Shown piece by piece: positions 7,006 to 13,719 of a stretch of 21,672 nucleotides of DNA (position 1 is its first letter; every line of letters starts with the position of its first letter). The translations under genes and the position numbers were made by a program. The notes beneath the pieces were generated by a model. The model searched no databases and was not told where the DNA came from. It saw nothing but the letters and a program-made list of their open reading frames with translations. Origin of the DNA: a virus; the IMG/VR virus record IMGVR_UViG_3300008261_000183, positions 1-21,672 of that record; one strand, given 5' to 3'.

Positions 7006-7524
7006 ATGACAAAAAAAGCAAGCAAGTTCGGTGGACCATTTTTACCATTCCCTAGGTGGGCACTTGAGTACCTACAGGGCGATGATGTTGGAATCGTAGT
7101 TTTAGTAACAATTTTGCAATACATGGATTCTGATACGCAAGAACTAACTACCTCTTACCAGTGGATTGGTAAGTTGATTAAACGGGATAGGCGCACAGTT
7201 ATCCGTGCTATGAACCGTTTGGTTTCTATTGGGGTCATTTATCGGACCCCTAGGGTTGGAAAGAAGGGGAGCCTTTCCAATCGCTATTTGGTCAACTTTA
7301 ATAATCCAAATGTGAATAAAGAGATGACTTCTAAGAAGACCCCAGTGTCACGTGTGACACCCCCCCTAGTGTCACTGGAGACACTACCTAGTGACACGGG
7401 TGACACTCCCCCCAGTGTCACGGGTGACACCCAATCAAGAATAACCAATAACAAGAATAACTCTTTCAAGAAGGGGACTGACGGGATTGACCCTCGTTTA
7501 AAGAGGAAAAAGGATAATGGCTAA
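7006..7524 (+). CDS. Winged-helix replication initiator-like protein (lambda O-like role)
   Basis: A 172-residue protein, first gene after the intergenic gap. Residues about 27-100 form a helix-turn-helix/winged-helix domain of the kind found in phage replication initiators: VVLVTILQYMDSDTQ, then SYQWIGKLIKRDRRTVIRAM (recognition helices), and RLVSIGVIYRTPRVGKKG with NRYLVNF (wing). Residues 112-150 are a Pro/Thr/Ser-rich linker encoded by the four iterons. The tail is basic and includes IDPRLK, shared with the next protein. Downstream lie a DnaC-like loader and a DnaB-like helicase, so a role in binding the origin and recruiting the loader, as lambda O does, is likely. The start follows GAGGA at 6994-6998. 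It overlaps the next gene by 8 nt. No O-family similarity is claimed beyond layout and domain type. Confidence 0.75.
   Translation: MTKKASKFGGPFLPFPRWALEYLQGDDVGIVVLVTILQYMDSDTQELTTSYQWIGKLIKRDRRTVIRAMNRLVSIGVIYRTPRVGKKGSLSNRYLVNFNNPNVNKEMTSKKTPVSRVTPPLVSLETLPSDTGDTPPSVTGDTQSRITNNKNNSFKKGTDGIDPRLKRKKDNG
7345..7430 (+). repeat. Four 16-bp inverted-repeat iterons (candidate replication origin)
   Basis: Four copies of GTGTCAC-NN-GTGACAC lie at 7345-7360 (perfect), 7369-7384 (one mismatch, right half GAGACAC), 7391-7406 (one mismatch, left half GTGACAC) and 7415-7430 (perfect). Each is preceded by A, and the spacers between them are 8, 6 and 8 nt, mostly C-rich. Centre spacings are 24, 22 and 24 bp, close to two helical turns, so bound dimers would sit on one face. 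Copies 1-2 and copies 3-4 are read in different frames of the initiator gene, which shows that the DNA rather than the peptide is conserved. This is the layout of an initiator-binding origin inside the initiator gene. Confidence 0.85.
7433..7472 (+). other. AT-rich stretch beside the iterons (candidate DNA unwinding element)
   Basis: Directly after the fourth iteron lie 40 bases with only 10 G or C. AATAAC occurs three times (7440-7445, 7447-7452, 7456-7461), and AAGAATAAC occurs twice (7437-7445, 7453-7461, period 16). The strands are purine/pyrimidine-biased (A-rich on +). This fits an unwinding region next to an iteron array. It encodes the Asn/Lys-rich ITNNKNNSFKK stretch of the initiator, so codon bias of that peptide is an alternative reason for the composition. 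Confidence 0.55.
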
Positions 7525-7906
7525 GAAACAACTAACAGATGATTGGGGCACAGCATTAGGACAAAGCCCCGAAAAGGAGACACCAGTGATTAAGACCAGC
7601 ACCGTAGGACTTCCCTACTACTTCAGGGATTCCCTCCCAGCGTCTATGTCCAGTTTGTATTCAACAATCAACGGTCCTGCTTTGTCTAAAGGTTTTGCCC
7701 ACATGCGGAAAGAAGGGCTAACTACAGAAGACATCAAAGCAACCATTGACAAGTTCATGCAAGACATTGTTGCTAAACCTTTACCAAGTCATGTTGTACC
7801 GTGGAGGGGGTTTTTGGCACGGGTTGATGAATTGGTTAAATGGTCTAAGACAAACCAAACCGAAGACCTTACTGCCCACACAATTGACCCAAGGTTGAAA
7901 AAATGA
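7517..7906 (+). CDS. Unknown replication-module protein sharing a C-terminal IDPRLK motif with the initiator
   Basis: A 129-residue protein without recognised domain. The centre is mostly helical (RDSLPASMSSLYSTINGP, FAHMRKEGLTTEDIKATI, KFMQDIVAK), followed by VVPWRGFLARVDELVKWSK. Its C-terminus AHTIDPRLKK repeats the IDPRLK found near the end of the preceding initiator, but with different codons, so it is a protein-level similarity. Position between initiator and helicase loader suggests a helper in origin assembly or loader recruitment, which is inference. The start lies 8 nt inside the initiator gene and the stop overlaps the next ATG (ATGA). Confidence 0.7.
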   Translation: MAKKQLTDDWGTALGQSPEKETPVIKTSTVGLPYYFRDSLPASMSSLYSTINGPALSKGFAHMRKEGLTTEDIKATIDKFMQDIVAKPLPSHVVPWRGFLARVDELVKWSKTNQTEDLTAHTIDPRLKK

Positions 7907-8106
7907 AAGAGTTTTGGAACAAGTTCTTTGGAAAAACAAACGACCTGTCTTTAAATGATTATGACTTAGATGAATACACTTGTGAATTATGTAACGTTGT
8001 TTTCTCTGAGTACAATCAGTATCTTCTACACTTCGCAAAAGAGCAATGCGTATTAGTTTTTACAGGACTTCCAGACGGACTAGAAATTAGGTTGAAAGAT
8101 GAGTGA
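7903..8106 (+). CDS. Small C2HC zinc-finger-like protein
   Basis: A 67-residue protein. It contains C27-X2-C30-X12-H43-X5-C49 (YTCELCNVVFSEYNQYLLHF...QC), the spacing of a classical zinc finger with a final Cys instead of His. The N-terminus (MKEFWNKFFGK) is basic and amphipathic. It may bind DNA or mediate protein contact at the origin or loader; there is no direct evidence. It is joined to its neighbours by overlaps: ATGA with the preceding gene and 8 nt with the DnaC-like gene. Confidence 0.65.
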   Translation: MKEFWNKFFGKTNDLSLNDYDLDEYTCELCNVVFSEYNQYLLHFAKEQCVLVFTGLPDGLEIRLKDE

Positions 8107-8746
8107 GTGGAAAAGTGCTAAGTACTGGAAGAACCGTCCAGTAGCAGAACGCTTAGATAACTTAAAGATTCCTCGTAGGTACAAGAACACCACGATGTCT
8201 ACCTACAATCCAAACATAGGTGACAAGAATGCTTACGAAGCAATCCTTACTTGGAAGCAAGAGGCATTGAGTCATGTTTCCGAAGGTATGGGTCTTTTGA
8301 TTTACGGAGATTCAGGTGTAGGTAAAACACACCTTGCCCAAGCACTTCTCAAAGAACTTATTACAGAACATCCACTGAGTGGAATGTTTATTCCAGCAAC
8401 TACCTACATTGAAATGATGTACGACGAAATTCGCAATGACGGAGAACTGCCCGAAGAATACGCAGACCAAAATGTGGCTAAGTACCTTCGCCGTATTTAC
8501 GATGTAGTTGTGTTGGACTCACTAGGGGAAGAACACGACAGTGACTTTACAAAGCGTTCATTGATGGCGTTTTTAGAGAATCGTTACAACTGTAAACTAA
8601 CTACCATTGTCACTTCTAACTTGAGTCCAGTGCGTATCAAGGCTCGTTACGGTGAACGCTTTCATTCAATCTTGCATGATTGTTGTATGTCTATTCCAGT
8701 ACTTGGTGACAACCAAAGGGTGACACAGGACTATGCAGGGGAATGA
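8099..8746 (+). CDS. DnaC-like AAA+ helicase loader
   Basis: A 215-residue AAA+ ATPase of the DnaC/IstB-like group. Walker A GDSGVGKT is at 70-77, after LLIYG; Walker B VVVLD at 136-140 is followed by SLGEEHDSDFTKRSLMAFLENR, and a sensor-like TIVTSNLSP comes near 178-186. Length and motif order match phage and bacterial DnaC loaders, which open or place the DnaB hexamer on ssDNA. The short N-terminal region (1-60) would contact helicase. It lies upstream of the DnaB-like gene and downstream of the initiator, as expected for a loader. The start overlaps the previous gene by 8 nt. Confidence 0.9.
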   Translation: MSEWKSAKYWKNRPVAERLDNLKIPRRYKNTTMSTYNPNIGDKNAYEAILTWKQEALSHVSEGMGLLIYGDSGVGKTHLAQALLKELITEHPLSGMFIPATTYIEMMYDEIRNDGELPEEYADQNVAKYLRRIYDVVVLDSLGEEHDSDFTKRSLMAFLENRYNCKLTTIVTSNLSPVRIKARYGERFHSILHDCCMSIPVLGDNQRVTQDYAGE

Positions 8747-9176
8747 CCTCTTAGACTTCTCATCAGTTACTCAAGGTGTAATTTTTGAAGGAGTCCTAGC
8801 AATACCACCAACAAGTACTGTTGCTTTAACCAAGGCTGCTTTTTTTAAGAACCGTGAAAACTGGGCAGCATACTTGCGTATGTGGGAACCAAATGACTTA
8901 CCACTTAAAGCAATGATTGATAGTGCAACACGCTTAGGTGTTGGAACAGATGTATACACTTTTGTTTCTCAAGGTTTTGCAGAAGAAGTAGATAAGTGGC
9001 TCATGCGTAAAGGAATTTCAGTAGCAGTCATGTATTATGGCTCCGTTGAAGAACTCGCATATGACTTGCGCTTTCAACGACAAATCAGGACAATATACAC
9101 AGCAACACAAGAACAGGCAGCCGTAATTGGAATACGTTCTCATGTTGTTGACCCAAAGAAAGCATGGATTTCATAA
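8733..9176 (+). CDS. Unknown protein between loader and helicase
   Basis: A 147-residue protein lying between the loader and helicase genes, overlapping the loader by 14 nt. The fold looks alpha/beta: GVIFEGVLAIPP at 15-26, GVGTDVYTFVSQGFAEEVDK in the middle, GISVAVMYYGS, and TIYTATQEQAAVIGIRSHVV near the end. This loosely recalls the strand order of HAD-type proteins (first strand VIFEGVLA against the usual DxD, final TATQEQAAVIGIRSHVV). The first catalytic Asp is absent, so an active HAD enzyme is not supported. A structural or regulatory role in helicase loading is possible from position only. Start ATG 8733 is the only in-frame ATG near the junction. Confidence 0.6.
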   Translation: MQGNDLLDFSSVTQGVIFEGVLAIPPTSTVALTKAAFFKNRENWAAYLRMWEPNDLPLKAMIDSATRLGVGTDVYTFVSQGFAEEVDKWLMRKGISVAVMYYGSVEELAYDLRFQRQIRTIYTATQEQAAVIGIRSHVVDPKKAWIS

Positions 9177-10432
9177 TGGCTAGTGCCGAACACCTCCTCA
9201 TTAGTAAGGTCATCAACGACAATGACATTTCACATGTTGTTGAGGCTGGTATTCGTCCTAACCACTTCAGCCCACAATGGGAAGGCGTGTGGTTGTGGGT
9301 ACTGGATTACTGGAGGACGCATGCGGCTATTCCAAGTATCCGTGCTCTTAACCAAGAGTTTGCAGATTTAGAACTTGCTGATTCAGGGCGTGAACAGTTC
9401 TCCAACCTTATTGACGAAGTACTGAACTCGTACCGTCACCAGAAGTTGGTTGAAACTATCTCATCGGCTATGCCGTTATTGAATAACAACAGCACCAATG
9501 AAGCAATTCAAATGCTTTCAGATGGTTTGCAAACAGCCTCTGCTGAGGTGGCTCGTCTTCGTGATGTTGACTTGATTCAATCATGGGAAGAACGCATTGC
9601 TCGCTACAACCTGATGAGGGAAACCCCTAACGCTATTCGTGGTATCCCTACAGGGTTTACAGGTCTAGACAGGATTACTGCTGGTCTTCGCCCACAACAG
9701 TTGATTACGTTTGTTGGTGAAGCAAAGAAAGGTAAGTCCCTTATCACTTTGATTATTGCCAACGCAGTACACACTCACGGAAAAGTTCCAATGTTTATTT
9801 CATTTGAAATGAGTATTGAAGAACAGGCTGCTCGGTATGACGCAATCGTTTCAAATATCTCCCACACAAAGATTATTCGTGGAGACTTGACTAAAAAAGA
9901 AGTAGAGAAGATTGAGAAAACACTTAGCATGCGTAAGAACATGCACCCGTTCTTGATGTCCGAAGATAGTTCGTCCCTAACTACTGTTAGTGCTATCGCT
10001 GGAAAGATTCAACAACACCGTCCAGACATGCTTATTGTTGACGGTGTGTACCTCATGGACGATGAGCAAGGTGAGCCAAAAGGTTCTCCTCAAGCACTTA
10101 CTAATATCACTCGTTCTTTAAAGCGCATTGCACAGCGCTTTGATATTCCAATCATTGGTACTACGCAGGTACTCGGTTGGAAGTTAGGTAATAAAAAGTC
10201 ACGCAAGATTACGGCAGACTCAATTGGATACACCTCGTCATTCTCACAAGACTCTGACTTGGTTATTGGTGTTGAGTCTGACCCTGATATTGATAACCAA
10301 GCAATTTTGCGTGTAGTACTTGCTCGCTCTGCCCCAATGGGCGAAGTCAAGATTAAATGGGACTGGGAGAACATGGACTTTTCGGAGGTATTTGAGGATG
10401 AGTCAGGCGACAGCGACGACTGGTATTACTGA
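9176..10432 (+). CDS. dnaB: DnaB-family replicative helicase
   Basis: A 418-residue hexameric-helicase-type protein. The N-terminal domain (1-110) is helical and starts MASAEHLLISKVINDNDI, as in DnaB. The RecA-like C-terminal domain has Walker A GEAKKGKS at 181-188, MFISFEMSIEEQAARYDA (H1a-type motif) near 206-223, Walker B MLIVDG with D289, and PIIGTTQV about 325. DnaB proteins unwind the fork 5'-3'. The start was placed at ATG 9176, which shares its A with the preceding stop (TAATG); ATG 9164 in the same frame adds four residues and cannot be excluded. It overlaps the primase gene by 35 nt. Confidence 0.9.
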   Translation: MASAEHLLISKVINDNDISHVVEAGIRPNHFSPQWEGVWLWVLDYWRTHAAIPSIRALNQEFADLELADSGREQFSNLIDEVLNSYRHQKLVETISSAMPLLNNNSTNEAIQMLSDGLQTASAEVARLRDVDLIQSWEERIARYNLMRETPNAIRGIPTGFTGLDRITAGLRPQQLITFVGEAKKGKSLITLIIANAVHTHGKVPMFISFEMSIEEQAARYDAIVSNISHTKIIRGDLTKKEVEKIEKTLSMRKNMHPFLMSEDSSSLTTVSAIAGKIQQHRPDMLIVDGVYLMDDEQGEPKGSPQALTNITRSLKRIAQRFDIPIIGTTQVLGWKLGNKKSRKITADSIGYTSSFSQDSDLVIGVESDPDIDNQAILRVVLARSAPMGEVKIKWDWENMDFSEVFEDESGDSDDWYY

Positions 10433-11324
10433 CCTACCGAACATTCTCCGTTCAATCGGAGTAGATGTTCGTAAGGAAAATGGAAAAGAGATTGTGGGTT
10501 GTTGCCCTGTGCATGAGAAGCGCACGGGTAAAGCCGACAGGTCTCCATCATGGTCAATGAATAGCACCAACGGTTTATGGATTTGTCATTCCTGTGGTGC
10601 TCGTGGAAACTTACCTATTCTTGTTTCAGAGGTCACAGGTGAGACTGACGCAATTATGGCGGTCCACAACTTAATCATTAGTGCGGGTCTCAATCAGTTA
10701 CAGAACCCTGTGTTTGATAACACTCCAGCACAACCAGTGGACTGGCTTACCTTCAGCGCCTTTGAAAAGCCACCATCGGAAGAACTAACTAATCGTAGGA
10801 TTACTAAAGAATCCTCGGACGAGTACGGGCTTAGGTGGAACACCAGCAAGCAGGCTTGGGTATTGCCTATTGTCTCTCCATTGGGAGAACTCTGGGGATG
10901 GCAGGAAAAAGCAACGGACTATGTGCGTAACTACCCTGTTGGTATAACCAAGAGTCATACTTTATTTGGCATTGAGCGTTTTAAAAGTAGCACGGTGGTA
11001 CTAGTGGAATCCCCATTAGATGTTGTCAGGTTTGCCTCATCCTTTTCAGGAATGCAATGTCTCTCTAGTTTTGGGGTCAACGTCAGTACACAGCAGTTGC
11101 ATTTATTGGCTTCTGTGGCAAACAAGTTAATCGTTGCTTTAGACAATGACGTTGCTGGCCTGACCAAGAGTAAAGAATTATTTAAAACAATGCCTATGTT
11201 TAGGAAAGGCGTGTACTGGTTTGACTACAACGGGACAGACGCAAAGGACATTGGGGAAATGACAGATTCTGAAATTGAGGTTGCATTGAGTGCCTCATCG
11301 GTTATACCGTGGTGGGTGCAATGA
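10398..11324 (+). CDS. DnaG-like primase with CHC2 zinc finger and TOPRIM domain
   Basis: A 308-residue primase. The N-terminal zinc site is C35/C36-x-x-H39 (CCPVH) and C63-x-x-C66 (CHSC), the CHC2-type arrangement. The TOPRIM core has E204 in VVLVESPLDVVRF and D249/D251 in LIVALDNDVAGL, the acidic residues that hold Mg2+. The gene makes RNA primers at the fork and follows the helicase gene, its usual partner. The start was set at ATG 10398, 10 nt after GGAGG (10383-10387). An in-frame upstream start at 10320 would overlap the helicase by 113 nt and adds a sequence unlike primase N-termini. The stop overlaps the next ATG (ATGA). Confidence 0.88.
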   Translation: MSQATATTGITDLPNILRSIGVDVRKENGKEIVGCCPVHEKRTGKADRSPSWSMNSTNGLWICHSCGARGNLPILVSEVTGETDAIMAVHNLIISAGLNQLQNPVFDNTPAQPVDWLTFSAFEKPPSEELTNRRITKESSDEYGLRWNTSKQAWVLPIVSPLGELWGWQEKATDYVRNYPVGITKSHTLFGIERFKSSTVVLVESPLDVVRFASSFSGMQCLSSFGVNVSTQQLHLLASVANKLIVALDNDVAGLTKSKELFKTMPMFRKGVYWFDYNGTDAKDIGEMTDSEIEVALSASSVIPWWVQ

Positions 11325-12871
11325 CATTCAACGGCAAACTATACCCATTCCAACAAGAAGCAGTAGAGCACATGGCTGACCGTGGTCAGATGCTCCTTGC
11401 TGTTGTGATGGGTGGCGGTAAGACTGTTATCACTATTGCAACCTTAGAACACCTTATTGAAAGCGGTGATGTCTCTAGGATTATCGTAGTTGTCCCATCA
11501 TCCCTCAAGTTTCAATGGCTTCGTGAAATTAACAAGTTCACCAAGTCTAAAGCAATTGTTATTGATGGACCAGTAAAGAATCGGCACAACCTTTGGCGTG
11601 CCTCACTAAACGCCAAGTATGTCATTATCAATCCAGAGACATTGGTAAATGACCAAGAACACTTTGAAAAAGTTAAGTTTGAGGCAATGGTGATTGATGA
11701 AGCCACCATGATTAAATCACCACGAGCAAAGCGTTCTAAGTTGTTAAAGAAACTAGGCAAGCGTTGCCAGTATCGTTTTGCACTTACTGGTCAACCGATT
11801 GAGAACAAGCCTGAAGAACTTTTTTCTATTATGGAGTTTGTTGACCCAACAGTGTTAGGTCGGTTTGATGTCTTTGATAAAACCTTCATCATTCGCAACA
11901 GTTACGGCATGCCTGTAAAATATAGGAACCTAAACCAATTGAATGAGTCACTAGGTGAGGCAATGGTTCGTAAGACTCGTGCCGATATTGCAGACCAACT
12001 TCCTAAAGTAGTTACTCAGGTAGTACCTGTTGAGTTTGACAAAGTGTCAGCAAGTTTGTATAACTACATCTCAGATGACTTGCTTGACCAAATTCAAAAG
12101 GCTTTAGCCCAACACGGAAAAGGTTTTGACCTATGGTCGCACTATAACGGTGGCGGTGGTGCTAATGAAGCACAAGGTCAAATCATGTCACGCCTCACCA
12201 TTCTTAGGATGTTGTGTGACAACCCACTATTGATTACAGGTTCTGCCAAAGAATATATTGCTTCTGGTGGTACTAGTGGTAGCCAGTATGCAGCCCAGTT
12301 GGTGTCTCGTAATCTGCTCCCACAAGAACCAGCAATGCCAAAACTTACTGCCGTAGTTGATTACATCACGGATATTCTAAATGAAGACCCAAATAACAAA
12401 GTAGTTTTATTTTCGTTCTTTAAAAAGAACTTGCACTTTATACAACAAATGACAGCGCAACTAACTAAGAGCGTGTTGTTTATGGGTGGCATGGATGCCA
12501 AAGCCCGTGATACGGCTAAACAAACCTTTGCTACAGACCCCAAGACTAGGCTGTTCCTATCATCAGACGCTGGTGGTTACGGTGTGGACTTGCCTGGGGC
12601 TAACTACCTGATATCGTATGACCTGCCGTGGAGCGCTGGAAAACTAGACCAGCGTGAGGCTCGCATTATCCGTCTATCTTCAACACACCCCCATGTTACG
12701 CTTACATCGTTCGTTATGCACGGGAGCATTGAAGAAAGGCAATATGAAATGCTCATGCAAAAACGAGCAATCAATGAAGCGTTCATTGATAAAGGTTACG
12801 ATACACAAGGTAAATTTGAACTAACGCTTAGTTCACTATCAGATTTCTTACGGACATCGGAGGTTAAATAA
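11321..12871 (+). CDS. SNF2/SSL2-type superfamily 2 helicase
   Basis: A 516-residue SF2 ATPase. Motif I MGGGKTVITIA (GGGKT at 31-35), motif II VIDEATMIKSP (D126-E-A-T129), motif III ALTGQPIENKPEELFSIM (the SNF2 pattern), and in the second lobe VVLFSFFKKNL, LFLSSDAGGYGVDLPGANYL (motif V) and QREARIIR (motif VI, from Q444). Motif III followed by IENKPEEL is characteristic of SNF2-family translocases. In phages such proteins are assumed to remodel replication or recombination intermediates. ATG 11321 overlaps the primase stop (ATGA); a GTG at 11309 would add four residues. The last A is shared with the next ATG (TAATG). Confidence 0.9.
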   Translation: MTFNGKLYPFQQEAVEHMADRGQMLLAVVMGGGKTVITIATLEHLIESGDVSRIIVVVPSSLKFQWLREINKFTKSKAIVIDGPVKNRHNLWRASLNAKYVIINPETLVNDQEHFEKVKFEAMVIDEATMIKSPRAKRSKLLKKLGKRCQYRFALTGQPIENKPEELFSIMEFVDPTVLGRFDVFDKTFIIRNSYGMPVKYRNLNQLNESLGEAMVRKTRADIADQLPKVVTQVVPVEFDKVSASLYNYISDDLLDQIQKALAQHGKGFDLWSHYNGGGGANEAQGQIMSRLTILRMLCDNPLLITGSAKEYIASGGTSGSQYAAQLVSRNLLPQEPAMPKLTAVVDYITDILNEDPNNKVVLFSFFKKNLHFIQQMTAQLTKSVLFMGGMDAKARDTAKQTFATDPKTRLFLSSDAGGYGVDLPGANYLISYDLPWSAGKLDQREARIIRLSSTHPHVTLTSFVMHGSIEERQYEMLMQKRAINEAFIDKGYDTQGKFELTLSSLSDFLRTSEVK

Positions 12872-13269
12872 TGGAAACATTTGACGAAAACTATTACACC
12901 AAACTTGCAGACGATTTCAAAAAGCAAAAGGCTTTTGGCGCTGAGATTGAAAAGCGTTTGGAAGCAATGAAGAAAGAACTAACGGTTGCTGTAGAAAAGT
13001 ACGGACAACCAGATAGCAGTGGACACATTTGGCTCAAGGTAGGAGACATTGAACTCAAGCGTGAGCGCCGTGTATCTCGTTCTTTTGATGCTAACGCCGC
13101 AGAATCATGGGCTAAAGAGAATGGCTTGTGGGAAGAACTTAAGCAAGTAGTAGTCATTGAAAGCATTAGTGAAGATGCACTACTTGGTTACGCATGGAAA
13201 AACAAAGATGTTTCAGACACCGTTCAAGGTTTCTATGTAGAAAAAGAAACGTGGGCGTTCAAGGCGTAA
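12871..13269 (+). CDS. Unknown charged protein
   Basis: A 132-residue protein, rich in Lys and Glu, with no motif that I recognise. An N-terminal coiled-coil-prone region (about 8-45: KLADDFKKQKAFGAEIEKRL, MKKELTVAVEKYG) is followed by a beta-rich middle (HIWLKVGDIELKRERRVS) and VVVIESISEDALLGY with a final YVEKETWAFKA. The combination of helical stalk and small beta domain is seen in many uncharacterised phage replication-module proteins. It is translationally linked to the helicase (TAATG) and lies 1 nt before the MerR-type regulator gene. Confidence 0.7.
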   Translation: METFDENYYTKLADDFKKQKAFGAEIEKRLEAMKKELTVAVEKYGQPDSSGHIWLKVGDIELKRERRVSRSFDANAAESWAKENGLWEELKQVVVIESISEDALLGYAWKNKDVSDTVQGFYVEKETWAFKA

Positions 13270-13270
13270 C

Positions 13271-13705
13271 ATGCAAGACCCGTTGGCTTACTTTAAAGAC
13301 CTTCCTGACTTTCCAGGAAAACGTCAACCTAAGAATAGGCTTAAAGAAAAGGTAACTAAAGAACTCGCTATTGACCGTTTCAATGGTGCTACTTCTAAGA
13401 AGTACATCATCAATGGACAAGAGCATCAGATGTTTACACTAGGTGAAGTTGCTAAAGCACTTGGAAAGAGTGCAAGTACTTTGCGGGTGTGGGAACACCG
13501 TGGCTGGCTACCAAAAGCCAGTTACCGAACTCCTCCACCAAAGGGTGAACAAATTCCAGGAAAAACTTCTCGTGGACGTAGGTTATACACCTTAGTGCAG
13601 GTAGAGTTTCTCCTAGAAGCAATGGAACAGTTCAATATCTATGAGATTAATCATGGAGACTGGGACGGCTTCCGAAAACATATAAGAAATAATTGGCCCA
13701 AATAA
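13271..13705 (+). CDS. MerR-type helix-turn-helix DNA-binding protein
   Basis: A 144-residue protein with a MerR-like HTH at about 55-83: FTLGEVAKALGKSASTLRVW, then EHRGWLPKASYRTPP, followed by RGRRLYTLVQVEFLLEAMEQ, the wing/second helical pair in which R-x-Y-T introduces the next helix. Phage MerR-like proteins act as transcription regulators or excisionase-like DNA benders. The N-terminal 50 residues (basic, NRLKEKVTKELAIDRF) are outside the domain. No effector-binding C-terminal domain exists. Location in the middle of the replication operon suggests a regulator of early/late expression rather than an excisionase, since no integrase is present. Confidence 0.8.
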   Translation: MQDPLAYFKDLPDFPGKRQPKNRLKEKVTKELAIDRFNGATSKKYIINGQEHQMFTLGEVAKALGKSASTLRVWEHRGWLPKASYRTPPPKGEQIPGKTSRGRRLYTLVQVEFLLEAMEQFNIYEINHGDWDGFRKHIRNNWPK

Positions 13706-13719
13706 CGAAAGAAAAAACC

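Noticed and set aside
7195-7210. DnaA-box-like TTATCCGTG near the candidate origin
   Set aside because: Differs from TTATCCACA at two central positions and occurs once only; not supportable.
7345-7430. CRISPR array from short regular repeats
   Set aside because: The repeats are 16-bp palindromic units with 6-8-nt spacers, far shorter than CRISPR repeats and spacers, and they lie within a coding gene.
10320-10397. Upstream start for the primase
   Set aside because: It would overlap the helicase by 113 nt and gives an N-terminus that mirrors the helicase frame; ATG 10398 has GGAGG at a suitable distance.
12894-13166. Minus-strand ORF of 90 codons
   Set aside because: Antisense shadow of the gene 12871-13269; Ser-rich translation typical of reversed Glu/Lys-rich genes.
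13271-13705. Excisionase for lysogeny
   Set aside because: MerR-type HTH alone is not enough and there is no integrase or att-like repeat in the window.
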